Positions 22,846 through 33,988 of a DNA stretch of 64,000 nt are shown here, piece by piece (the stretch's first letter is position 1; each line of letters starts with the position of its first letter). Below the pieces are notes generated by a model, which was given only the letters and a program-made list of their open reading frames with translations, did no database searches and was not told the DNA's origin. The position numbers and the translations under genes are program-made. The DNA is from Polyporus tsugae (taxonomy: Eukaryota; Basidiomycota; Agaricomycetes; Polyporales; Polyporaceae), in the NCBI GenBank assembly GCA_024305745.1, contig JAHRBS010000006.1, forward strand, positions 1,924,501 through 1,988,500, read 5' to 3'.

Positions 22846-25800
22846 ATGTCCTCCATCACTCTCGTCCGACCCTCTACCGCGGTACCTCGAGTACTTCTCA
22901 AACGCCCCGGGGCGCGCACACGCACATTCTTCGCCTCAGCTCCTTGGGGGAAACAGCGGCTCGTTATCCTTGGGTCGGGCTGGGGTGGTTACGAGGTTCT
23001 GCGGGCGGTAGACAAGAAGCGGTGGAGTAAGTCCCAGTCTTCTCACATGCATACATGCATGCGCGTTATGGCAAACCCCCCGCACACGACTCGCTGATCT
23101 TTGACGCTCGCCGCGCACCAATACTGAGACACCGCTTTGTACATGTTACGGCAGACGTGATCATTGTTTCTCCGAACAACTACTTCAACTTCACCCCTCT
23201 TCTCGCCAGCTGCGCCGTTGGTACGCTCGAGTTCCGCGCCGCCATTGAGCCAGTGGGTATATTCTTAAACCCGAGTCCGCGATCGTCTCTGATAGTTTTG
23301 GATGCGTCCAGGTTCGGAGATATACTCCTGAAGTGGTGAGCACCCTATTCAATGTTGTAATTGCAATCCTGCTAATAATACCATTCGAAGAGAGCATATA
23401 CAGCATGGTGCGACTCTATCGGTAGGCGCCTCGCGAACACGCACTTGGATCGTCTTCACTCACCCTCGGTGTTTAGACTTCAAGCGCAAAAAGTTGCTCT
23501 GCGTGAGTTGCGTTTTACTCACCACAGTTGGAGCTCTCCGAACTGAAAGCACCTTAGATGCCCGCTACCAGACCTGTCAAAACCGCAGGCTCCGAGGTCC
23601 TAGCCGAGCATACAGATCCTACCGGAGCCGCCAAGCCCTCCGCGGGCGATGCGGGACGATTCGAGTTGACATATGATAAGTTGATCATCGCTGTCGGCGC
23701 CTATAGCCAAAGTACGTGTCGCATCTCACACTTGCATCTCCGATCTCGTATTGATTCACCAATTTGCAGCATTCAATGTCCCTGGCGTGAAGGAGCACGC
23801 GCACTTCCTCAAAGACATCAGCGACGCGCGCAGGATTAGAGCGCGAGTGCTCGAATGTACGTCTTGATATCCATAGGATGGACACGGGTCTACCCGTGAG
23901 GGTTTTGGCCGTACCCGTATCCGTACCCGCACGGATACGGGTACAGGTGTCTCGGGTACGGGTTCGCTCGGGTACAGGTATATGCACGGGTAACCCGTAG
24001 TGGGAGAGGGTACCCGGCAGATGTGGCACGGGTGTTACTCGGGTCCGCCCTCATCCAATCCGCACCCGTACCCGAGGCGGGTATACCCGACCCGTGTTCT
24101 TCCCTAGATCATCATATACATCTCAGAGACAGAATTCAGATGCGCATATATGCAGGCTTCGAGCAAGCGAATCAGCCGACAATAACGGATGCGGACAGGC
24201 GCAAGCTCCTCAACTTTTGCATTGTCGGCGGGGGCCCGACAGGCGTCGAGTTTGCAGCGGAACTGCACGATCTCCTCCACACGGAGATAGCCCGCCACTA
24301 CCCGCAGCTCGCGCGCATGGCCAGGATCACCCTGTACGATGTCGCATCGAGTATCCTTGGCGGCTTTGATGCGGGCCTGCAAGAGTGGGTGCCTGTGTCT
24401 TCTCGAGTTGTAGACGGCATGAACGCTGATATTGACGGATGGGGCAGGTACGCGGTGAAGAAATTCAACCGAGAAGGAATCAGGCTTTTGACGCAGCATC
24501 ACGTCGAGCGCGTGGAGGAGGTACGTGCATCCTCATATCTCTCGGGACCGTTTCCTCTCCGGTCGCTCTCGAGTCCACTCATTGGACCCCGGATATGGGC
24601 TCGATCTCAACCCCTCTTTCCCCTTCGCGTGGGATTTTACGCTAGCTCGGGGCATCTCCGTCTACGGCGCTCGCATGTACCCACGGGATGCAGATGCCGG
24701 ACGGAGATACCGAACGAGAGGGGCGCTCTCTGCAGGAGGCGCGAAAGAGCTTCATACGTACTCTAAACGTTCTACGAGGCGTCATCTGTGCTAATCTCGC
24801 ATTTCGCTCATTTCCAGGGACGTATGTTTGTGACGGAGGAGGGAGAAGGTGGGCCGCCTACAACCGCCTGCGTCATACGCTCCCCCAGCTGACCTCACCG
24901 CGTCTTCTCGCGTGTTTTTGCGTGTGTTTAGTGAACTTTGGGTTGCTTGTGTGGAGCACCGGCCTCGCACCCAACCCGTTGATCCAGTCGATCACGGAAG
25001 CGAAGAAAGACGAGCGGACGAAGCGGTGAGTCCCTCTACTTCCCTTCCGGCTCCGCCCTCTCTTCTCCCCAAGTCTCCCCCGCACCCCGCATTACCCCCA
25101 CAGGCACGCCGTTATGTGTCGACTTCCCCACACCCTCGCGCTCATCCTGACGTCGCATGGCTACGCACCTTACATTTACCTCGCCTCATGCCCACCCTCT
25201 CCCGCGAATGTATCACATCCCCCCTCGGAATCGGACCGGTGCCAAACGCCGTCCCTTGATCAGGCGTTTTGCATGTCCCCATCTGGATTCTCAAGTCTCT
25301 TGGCTCTAGACGCTGCGATGCTGACCTCATGCGCTTAGGAGCATCGTCACGAACGGCCACCTGAACGTCATCATGCGCGACACTGCGCGGCCGGACCCGG
25401 ACGTGTTCGTGATCGGGGACGCGGCGACGGTCGAGGACGAGCCGCTGCCCGCGACGGCGCAGGTCGCGAACCAGCAGGCCAAGTACCTCACGAAGAAGCT
25501 CAACCGGCTCATCCGCGACGCGGACATGTCCAAGGAGAAGGAGTTCAAGTTCCAGAACGCGGGCAGCCTCGCGTACGTTGGCGACTGGGAGGCGGTGTTC
25601 GACCGGACGCAGGCGGCGGTGGGGCCCAAGAACAAGGAGACGGGAAGACTGGCGTGGCTGCTGTGGCGCTCGGCGTACTTCACGAAGACGCTGAGCGTGC
25701 GGAACAAGATCCTCGTCCCAGTGTACTGGTGAGTACTTGCTAGTGTTTGTTTGCTTGCGTATCCGCGCCTGGAGTTGTACCGGGCCCCCGTTGCACGTAG

Positions 25801-26040
25801 ATCGCGCTCCTTGGGGAGGTCCATCCTTGGAGTGTTCTATTCGTATGTTTTGGGGCGCAAAGGGGTGCTGCGTACACGAGGTTGGATAGCTGGGTGGATA
25901 GCCTCCGTATCCGACCTCCACTGTGGGTAACGCATACGCGTGGTGGTCTGACAGGTGGTGCGTAGGGCGTAGTGCTCATACATGTGGCTCGTCACAGGTT
26001 CCTCAATTGGATCTTTGGCCGGGACATCAGTCGCTTCTAG
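22846..26040 (+). CDS. NDE1: Alternative (type II) NADH:ubiquinone oxidoreductase
   Basis: Thirteen exons (22846-23026, 23155-23252, 23312-23335, 23391-23421, 23477-23502, 23558-23711, 23770-23856, 24156-24384, 24448-24520, 24818-24848, 24932-25025, 25339-25728, 25998-26040), closed frame, 486 aa. Residues 1-35 are Arg/Ser-rich, a mitochondrial presequence. FAD-binding motif GSGWGGYE lies near 44; NADH-binding motif [14 protein letters not shown] is in exon 8; the second dinucleotide-fold block is [16 protein letters not shown]; the FAD C-terminal block is [23 protein letters not shown]. The protein ends [10 protein letters not shown]. Type II enzymes oxidise NADH at the inner mitochondrial membrane without proton pumping. 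External (NDE) versus internal (NDI) location cannot be decided, so the symbol is provisional. Four introns are 269-313 nt, far longer than usual here; one holds a repeat. Confidence 0.92.
23879..24110. repeat. GGGTAC/GTACCC-rich repeat inside an NDE1 intron
   Basis: Within the 299-nt intron 23857-24155 the sequence is built from many degenerate units of (A)CGGGTAC and its complement GTACCCG, in both orientations, so it can fold on itself in several ways. The donor (GTACGT, 23857) and acceptor (GCAG, 24152-24155) lie outside the repeat and stay intact. The composition is unlike any other intron in the window. Confidence 0.75.
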
Positions 26041-27379
26041 CGTGCGGCTTCGACATCGGAATACAATACGAGACAGGGCACGAACATGAGACGAAAACAG
26101 GAACATAGACATAGAGGGACCGTACACTTAGGAAACTTGGATTACTCTCTCGCGAAGTGTGGAGGAGGCTGTCTGTCGCTCTTGCGCGATATATGGGCCA
26201 CTCTTCATACATAGACTTGCGACCGTTATAGATGGTATATTATAGCGTATAATAGGCCGAGGTGAATCTACCTGCGTTGCCCGACGCCTTGATGCCAAAG
26301 TAGAGCCCAATTGTCTACCGTATGTACCTAGATAATAACCTTTTAAGAACCTCGCGCAATCCATATGTAACACGATAGATACAGGCGTTCCGTGTCGATC
26401 ATTTGCACAGCAGGGGGAGGAGATATAGATGTAGTAGCCTCCACAGCGCGCATGAGGCTCCTATTGTTGCTATCGGAAGCGTCGCCACTTGTTGTTGGGT
26501 CCGTCCGGCTGCGGGACCTGTGTTTCTGTCAGAGAAAGAGCTGCAGCAACTGAATACGCGTACCCGTTCAAAGTGCCACCAATTGCAATTCGAGCGCGGA
26601 CGCTGGCCACTTGCTGGCAGGCAGGAGAAGCCGTGTCTGGATACTAGCTCGCGACCCCCGGCAGCGTACGCGTGCCCAGCAGTACTGGGTTCTCCGGTGA
26701 CAGCCTGCCTCCCGCACGCGAGAACGAGGGCACTAACTCAGGCGGTTTGACTTTAACTCCGACCCGCGAACGCGAAAGTCTGGGACCATATCGGGAGGAG
26801 ACTCATGGCGGGGCAGCATGATCCCGGGAAGAGAGAAGGAGAGTTTAGGGTCCTGCCAGAAGCTGCGAGCTGTGGATGCGAAGCCACTATATAGAGTACT
26901 TATTTTTACCGCGTACATGTTTACCATGAGTCAGGGCAGGGTCCGAGTGCGTGTTGGCGAATGCATTGATATCGATCCGTGCGTACAGTAAATGATGTGC
27001 GTGTGCGAGAGTAGCGAGGTGGGGTAGCGATAGCGATGGAGCATGAGCGCATGCCACAGGTACGAGTACAATATGGTGAGTATGGAACTGGGATGCTGGG
27101 GTAAGTAAGTATGTACAGTACAACTGCCTGCTCGGGAATCGATGAAAGAGGAAATGTGATATGATACAGTGTGTGGCATGCATAGAAACGAGCAGAAACG
27201 GAGAGAAAGGATTGATACATAGCGAGCGAACGGAGCCTGAGGGAGGTGCGGAGACAGGGATAACATGGCGAGCGGAGATGGGAAGAAACGAAACTCGAGG
27301 GGAATAACAATAGCCTAACAAACCGAGTCTGAGTCCGAGTCCGAGTCGCTGTCCATGGTGTTGTGATGCGAATAGATAG
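26041..27379. other. Convergent intergenic region, no gene seen
   Basis: About 1.3 kb between the 3' ends of the NADH dehydrogenase and WH1 genes. Open frames here lack motifs and splice logic. Nothing further is supported. Confidence 0.5.
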
Positions 27380-28584
27380 CTAGAAGTATGCCGGGACGTT
27401 CTTCCTGCGCATCGAGCGCGTCCTCTGCGCACACTCTGCGGCCACCAATCAGCACCTACACTCTCAACACCAACAGAGCAGGGCGCACGCACCTGTAGGC
27501 GACCGCCGGATGCCCGCCGCCGGGGTCGTCTTGTTCAGCTCCTGCACGAGGCTCGCCTTCGCGCCCGCGAGGAAGCCCTCGACGAAGTTGAAGTCCTTCG
27601 CAACCATCTTCTCCGTCACGCCGAACCCCTGGAGCTCATCTATGAGCATCGTCCAGCCGGGGTCGACGTTCGGCGTGCTCTCGATGCGGCCGTTCGCGTC
27701 GAGCCCGACGTGCGCGACGTGCGTGAACGTGCCCGCGGTCGGGGCGCTGATCATGCCGGGGGCGAGCTTCCGCGGCGTCGGGCGCGAGCGCTCGACCTCC
27801 GGCTCGGCGACGGGGACAGGGAGGGAGTACGCGGGTGGTGGAGAACCACCATGAGGAGCCGGCGGATAGGCGACCGCGACTGGGACTGGTACTGGGACTG
27901 GCGGCTTTGAAGCCTGCGCTCGGGGCTGGGGCTGGGGCTGGGACTTGGCAATGCAGGGCGCTGTGCATGACACGCAGATTGGATTGGGGAAGGGATGGGG
28001 TCAGGAATGAAAGGATGCGTACATACATGGGACGCGTGCGCACCGGTGATCTGGATACGGCTCGTAACGCGCTTGCGAAATTTCTCTGCGTCGGAGTCTT
28101 CGTCGAAGCGAAAGCCGAACATCCGCGACTGGAGCGCCAGGGCGTTCGCGGGTGAGAATGAGAATGTGCGCACGACGATCTGGGACGGAGGAGGACGTAC
28201 CGCGCCTGAGAATGTGTGGAAGAACGGCTTGTCGGCGTGGTAGTCGAGCTCCAGGGGGATGGAGTGGAACCAAATGATGCCTTTTCCGGCGTCGAGGTCG
28301 ATGAGGCGAAACCAGTAGTTTTGCTCGAAGCTCGTGCCTTCGCCAACCCCCAAGGGACGGTCGGGATAGACGGTGATGCGGTTGCGGCCAAAGACGAGCA
28401 TGCCTCGAAGGCCAGTTGAGGTCCAGTCATCAGCGGCAGCGCCGAAGGAGGAGTGGTAAATGCGAGCGGGTGCGGCGGCGATAACTTTGCAGTCGGGCGG
28501 AATGTAGTCGAAGATGGTGCGTCGGTCGTCGTGAGATAGAGAGGAGATAGTCGTGGCGGGGGATTGAGGGTGTGGGTAGGCCAT
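27380..28584 (-). CDS. WH1 (EVH1) plus CRIB/GBD protein, WASP-like without VCA
   Basis: Four exons (28584-28201, 28128-28044, 27960-27493, 27435-27380), closed frame, 330 aa. Residues about 14-155 form a WH1 domain: DDWTSTGLRGMLVFGRN, FRLIDLDAGKGIIWFH, then FFHTFSGASRMFGFRFDEDS, close to the WASP pattern. A Pro/Gln/Val-rich linker (about 157-222) holds short polyproline runs. A CRIB/GBD follows at about 227-295, starting ISAPTAGTFTHVAHVG and continuing to DFNFVEGFLAG. The protein ends in a short basic tail (MRRKNVPAYF). In WASP, WH1 binds WIP/verprolin proline peptides and the GBD binds Cdc42/Rac-GTP to release the VCA that activates Arp2/3. No WH2, connector or acidic segment is encoded here, so this protein could scaffold or compete for Cdc42 and verprolin but should not activate Arp2/3 itself (inference). 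Start chosen at MAYPHPQS. Confidence 0.85.
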
Positions 28585-29979
28585 GGTAGTCTCGTGCGGG
28601 GGTTGCAAGTACAGTAGAAGGGCGGATGGAAGAAACAGAAAGCTGAGGAGTGGATGATGGTGTGACGGCGGAAGATTGGATGACCTGTTTATATGGAAGG
28701 GGAAGATGAAGACTACACCAACTCCGGGAAGGGATCGCGCGCTTCGGGGAGAAAGGAAGACAGGCATCGTGTTCTCCGCGTGTTGGTCGTGTTACTAGGA
28801 GCACGAACTATCACGGCTCTCGCGGGCCCATAATGGGGGCGCTGCGGCTGTATGAGACATGGCACTAATCGCGATCTGTTCATGCTGGTGGGATCGTGCA
28901 CTGACAGTGTACGGCACGGAGTTACCCTGCCTGGATAGTTCCTTGGGACGCTCGTTGAGCTCGTGGACCTGCAATTATGTGATGAGATTCGCAGCGTGAG
29001 GATCATAAGATGCGACGAAGCGGGACGGATATGAGGCCACAATGCCCAGCAGAGCGGAGGCTAGTGATCGACGATGGCCAGAAAGATATTTGAATTAACC
29101 GTTGGGCATAGCAAAGCGCGAGAGGCAGGAACGGCTAACGACATAGCGCGGCGGGTATACAGAGAGCGAAGAAACGCGATTGGAGAGGCGGACCTTGTGA
29201 GAGAGATCGTCACTGGGACCGAAAGGGCAAACGGCCGATAGGCGAGGTCTGGATCCTGGCCACCAGGGTTTGGAAGGACCTCCACTGGATCGAGCGCAGT
29301 GTAGAACTCGGAGAAGGCGTCCACCGTTGAGGTATGGCTCCGAGACGGAAGCGGAGACGTAAACGGAGCACGTCCTCGACAAAGGGTCGATCTGGATTGC
29401 AGCGTGGCAAGGAGCATGGCAGAGGGCAGTCACCGTGAAGACTGGAGGGTTTCGCGTGGCTGCGTCGTCGTGTACCGAGTACGAGGCTAGGAAAGATATC
29501 CGGCATATCCAGAAAGTGCAGCAGCGCAGCAGACACACTATCCGCAGGTGTCTGATAGCATTGCCCTAAACCTGCGAATGGCGGGGAGACTTAGTACATC
29601 GTCGTAAATGCGCGAGGCGGACGGCGTCCACGCATGCAGCGAGCTGCGATAATGAGATGGTCGCCCTCGCCACGAGGTATCTTGCCGTTGCCTGGATATC
29701 TCCTTCGAGCGTTGTACACTTCCAGACATCCATGTCGAAGTGGGTGTGGCCATTTGCCCGACGGCGGATTAACGAATTCAAAGTAAGAGGGAGGGAGAGT
29801 TGGCGTCGCCAGCAACCGTTGCAAAGCCTGTACTATCTGATAAGATAAATAATTTTATCGCCCCCACTCTTTGGCGCGCAGATCTAGACTCGGAGTGCTC
29901 AGTGACCTCTTCGGACACGGTCGACGTTCAGAACTTGGGGCCAACACCGACTCGACCAGCTTTGCCGCGACTAGCGGAC
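28585..29979. other. Divergent intergenic region (WH1 gene / TRM4)
   Basis: About 1.4 kb upstream of both flanking genes. Several short open frames overlap, none with a recognisable motif. Promoters of both genes must lie here, but no specific element stands out. Confidence 0.45.
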
Positions 29980-32900
29980 ATGGCCAGAAAGGTTTGTCAA
30001 ACGTGATGGAGAATCACAAGGAATCCGAATACTGACCGCATTACAGAAGGGAAAGGGCCCGAAGGGCAAGGGCAGCGGTAGTCGCGACGATCCCGCATGG
30101 GCCCGCACAGACGTCATCGAGCGGGAACACATGCACAACGAACGGCTTGAAAAATACTACAAGTCCCAAAACATACTCTCCGAACAAGAATGGGATCAAT
30201 TCCTCCAGGCTATGCGGGACCCGTTGCCAACCACCTTCCGCGTCGCTGGTAGTCGCCAGCGAGTGACCCTGATCTTCCATTTTTGCCTCATGCTCATAGG
30301 GATTTCTTCACAGAGCTGCACAGCTGTTGAACGACACCATCAAGGATGTCCATGTCCCTCATTTGGGCGGTGTTGCATTCGAGGGAGAGGCGGTGTCGCC
30401 GCCACAGCAAATACCGTGGTTTGTCCACATTCATTAACGACACGCATCGTCATCGCTATTGTCGTTGATATTTCATATCCATGCAGGTATCCGGATGGAC
30501 TCGCATGGCAGTTCAACGTGGCCAAGAAAGTGCTCAGAAAGTCTCCAGAATTCAAGAAATTCCATTCCTTTTTGGTATTCGAGACAGAAGTTGTAAGTCG
30601 GAGTGCCCCCTGGATATGTTAGAATCAAATCCTTCACTCACGGATACTCCTGTACAGGGAAACATCTCACGACAAGAAGCCGTTAGCATGTTACCTCCAC
30701 TCTTCCTCGAGGTTGAACCACATCACCGAGTAAGTTCGCAGTCATATTGCAGATATTCATATGGATCACACCGACGGCAAATTATCCGGCCAGAATGCCG
30801 GTGTAAGAAGGATCACCCGCCGTAGTACGCCAGTTATCCTTGAAAAGCCTGTCATTATACTCTGAGGCATGCTGAATTGTTGGCGTACGATCGGCTGTCG
30901 CATATAGTGACCCCATTTTGTCAACATGCTCGCAGACATGTTTCTCGGTGCACCTCGTTCACGGAGACATCGCATCATACCCTAGGAGAACTATATTCAC
31001 AATGCGTCTGTTTTCAGGTCATGGACATGTGCGCCGCACCTGGATCAAAAGTGCGTCTTCGTGTACCGCATACATCCAGCAGACCCTGACCTCCCCCGAG
31101 ACCGCACAATTGCTCGAAGCCCTGCACGCACACGACACGATCACGTCCTCCTCAATCCCGCCCGGGCTCCTCATCGCGAACGACTCCGACTACAAGCGCA
31201 CGCACCTGCTCATTCATCAGTCCGCCCGGCTCCCGTCGCCCGCGCTGATGGTCACGAACCTCGACGCGTCGATCTTCCCCGCGATCAAGATCCCGTCCGA
31301 GCACACGACGTTCACAGCCGACACCAAGGCGCGCGTCGCCGCCAAGAAGCAGTATCAGCTCCTCTTCGACCGCATCTTGTGCGACGTGCCGTGCAGCGGC
31401 GACGGGACGCTGCGGAAGAACCCCGGGATCTGGAAACATTGGTCGCCCATGGACGGCAATGGGCTGCACAGGTACGCGTACACCCCGTTCCGCCATCCGT
31501 AACGACAGGCTTTGTCCATGCTGCTTTCCGCGATGCTTGATGATGTTGATGTCGGGCCGTCCGAAGGATGGGGTTGTAATATGGCATGCTGACACGCCGG
31601 GGTCGCTTAGCTTGCAGCTTCGAATCCTCCAGCGGGCCATGCGAATGTTGAAAAAGGGCGGGCGTATCGTCTACTCGACGTGCTCTATCAACCCGGTTGA
31701 GAATGAGGCTGTGGTCGCCGCCGCGCTCAAGTCCATCCCAGGTGCGTCCGCTTCAGTCAGCGATTACCTCAAAGAAGCGCGTGGCGTTGATGACGATTCG
31801 GCACACCGGAACGTTCTTGTACGCAGGCTTCGAGCTGGTGGACATGTCCAACCATCTCCCCGGCCTCATTTACCGCACGGGTCTGAGCTCTTGGAGGCCG
31901 ACGGTGAGTAGGGAGGTCAACACCGAGTTCGCAACGTACGAGGATTATGTGCAATCCCTGGATGAGTCGCAACGCGCGGGTAGCAAGATGTTGGAGTCTC
32001 ATTGGCCCCCTTCTCCCGAAGAGGCCGAGAGTCTGGGGCTCACTCGCTGGTATGTGTCTCCGCCCTCCCGGATTGCCAAGCTCGGTCTCGACTAACTGCG
32101 GTCTCTCAGTTTTCGTATCTATCCTCACCTGCAGGACACTGGCGGATTCTTCATTGCGATTCTGCAGAAGAAGCAGCTTGTTAGGGCATCTGCAGCGTCC
32201 AGTAAACGAACCGCAGATGCAGCTGGAGGGCCGGACAGGGCCGATGTCAAGAAGCCTAAGCTTGTTACCGAAGAGGATGCTAAGAATCTCGAGGGGGAGC
32301 AGCCGGACGATGCTGAAGAGGAGCTCCCTGAAGAGGCGGCCGATGAGTCAGAAGAAGCTGTTATGGAAGTCGACCAGCCGCCCTCGACAAGCACGGCGCC
32401 GCCAGCCGAACCCAAGATACGCTTCAAGAAAGGCAAAACGGTGGAGGGCGCTAGCGCGCACTTCAAGGAGAACCCATACACCTTCATTGAACCAGATGAC
32501 CCTATCGTCACAGCATGCATGTACGCCCGTTTCTACTCCCGTCCGCGCCACTCACGTTCAACTGGGCCGATTTCTCAGCGAAACCTTCGACCTGAGCTCG
32601 AACTTCCCCGGCTCGAACATGCTCGTGCGCAACCCTGCAGGCGACACCGTCCGCTCACTCTACATGGTGAACGACATAGTGAAGAGCATCGTCCAGAATA
32701 ACGACTACGCGCGCATCCGGCTCATGACCTGCGGCACCAAGGTCTTCGGCAAGCAGGAGGGTGCCGAGGCGAAGCGCGACGGCGTCGACTCACACTTCCG
32801 CGTCCTCGCCGAGGGCCTCCCCGTCGTCCTCCCGTTCATCGGGCCCCGGGCGGTCACTCACGCGGACTTCGCGGCGCTTCGGATCCTCATGGAGGCCTAC

Positions 32901-33608
32901 TACCCTCTCACGTCCGGCTTCGCAGGCCCCTTCCGGTCGATGATAGAAGCGAAAGGTGCGCGCTTCCCCCTCCTTCCCCTTCCCCCCTCGGCATCCCCCA
33001 TCCCTATAGGCTATCTTGCACACCGTCTTCCCTCCGATCCAGCGTCACTGACACAGAGCGCGGTCTAGCCAACGGCAGCTACGTCGTCCGCTTCCAGCCC
33101 GGCCAGCTGGGAGACGCTACGTAAGTAACCGGACCTCCTGCCCTATTCCATGAACCTAGGGCTCACCAGCTCACCCCGTGCGTGCCCGTGCCCCGTGCTG
33201 ACTCGGCTTTTGCACGGAAGGCTCGCGCACGAACTCGTCCTGCCCATCTGGAAGTCGAACGTGTCCGTCACGCTCATGCTCGATAAGAGGGCGAAAAGGT
33301 ACGTACTGCATATGTACATGCGCACCAGCCTGCCGGCGTTCCTCTTCCCATTCTTCCCATCGTGCGTGCGACCGGGGGGTCCAGAGCCCATCTCACTCTT
33401 TTCGGATGCCTCCCACAATAGCGCATTGAGCCTGCGGATCTTCGGGGAAGACATCACCTCCGCTGCCCGCGACGCGGCGGCTAAAAAGAAGCAGAAGAGC
33501 GAGGCGACCCCCGATGCTGTGGTCGACACGCCCGCCCCAGTCCTCGAGGACGAGAACGCGGAGGCCTCGGATGTGGCTGAGGCTACGAACGTTGCTGAAG
33601 AAGAGTGA
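29980..33608 (+). CDS. TRM4: tRNA (cytosine-5)-methyltransferase, Trm4/NSUN2 family
   Basis: Many-exon gene. Exon 1 is only 12 nt (29980-29991, MARK); exon 2 gives KGKGPKGKGSGSRDDPAW. Family blocks: AWQFNVAKKVLRKSPEFKKF; SAM-binding motif VMDMCAAPGSKT (split by an intron); substrate motif LCDVPCSGDGTLRKNPGIW with its catalytic Pro-Cys; and IVYSTCSINPVENEAV, with the second catalytic Thr-Cys. An acidic low-complexity segment and a C-terminal PUA-like part (YMVNDIVKSIV, RIRLMTCGTKVFGKQE) precede an acidic tail ending at TGA 33606-33608. Trm4 makes m5C at several positions of nuclear-encoded tRNAs using SAM. One intron (about 30730-31017) is near 288 nt, much longer than the others. The 3' end lies beside a decayed copy of the SNF5 3' end. 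Confidence 0.93.
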
Positions 33609-33966
33609 TAGTCAAACACGTGGTTTATCTCCGTCTGTACGTTGCATCTGGACGGACATGGACTGTGCAGAATGTAAAAAATGTACACTGCTCGTTGTCT
33701 AGTAGGCACGTGCGAACAAAGGGTTTAGGGTTCACATGGGGAACGCATGGGAGAGGAAAGTCCGATATAGCATTGGTACGTCCTCGAGGACGCGGGCAAT
33801 ACAATACAATTGACAGAACAGGGTGCGGAAAATAGCTAGCACAACGCGATACTTATTCCTGATAACGTTCAAAAGAAAAGACGCTACGACGGCGCGGCCG
33901 GCAGATACAGCCAACCATTGACCTTCCATGGAGCGATGTCGACAACTTCTAAATGGTCCTCGAAAA
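33609..33966. repeat. Direct repeat copy 1 (TRM4-SNF5 junction)
   Basis: This 3' flank of TRM4 matches 36700-37041 in the same orientation. Shared segments include CAATACAATACAA, GCGGAAAATA versus ACGGAAAATA, CCTGATA, CATTGACCTT and GATGGACCTCGAA versus AATGGTCCTCGAA, in order, with small indels. The pair brackets the FunK1 gene. Copy 1 continues the intact TRM4 gene and ends with a decayed SNF5 end. Confidence 0.75.
33896..33966 (-). pseudogene. Decayed 3' end of SNF5
   Basis: Read on the minus strand, this aligns with the last coding codons of SNF5 at 37041-36963. Phe-Glu-x-His-Leu, Lys-Val-Asn and the final Ser plus TAG are kept, but most residues between differ. It has no upstream SNF5 coding sequence, so it is a truncated remnant. 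Confidence 0.6.
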
Positions 33967-33988
33967 AGACCACCCGTTGACGTCGATG

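Noticed and set aside
27323..27350. Asp/Ser-coding stretch just 3' of the WH1-CRIB stop, reminiscent of a WASP acidic tail
   Set aside because: It cannot be joined in frame to the last exon with a reasonable donor; treated as 3' untranslated sequence.
27636..28430. Alternative long minus frame through the WH1 gene
   Set aside because: Shifted frame of the WH1-CRIB exons; lacks the domain motifs seen in the chosen frame.
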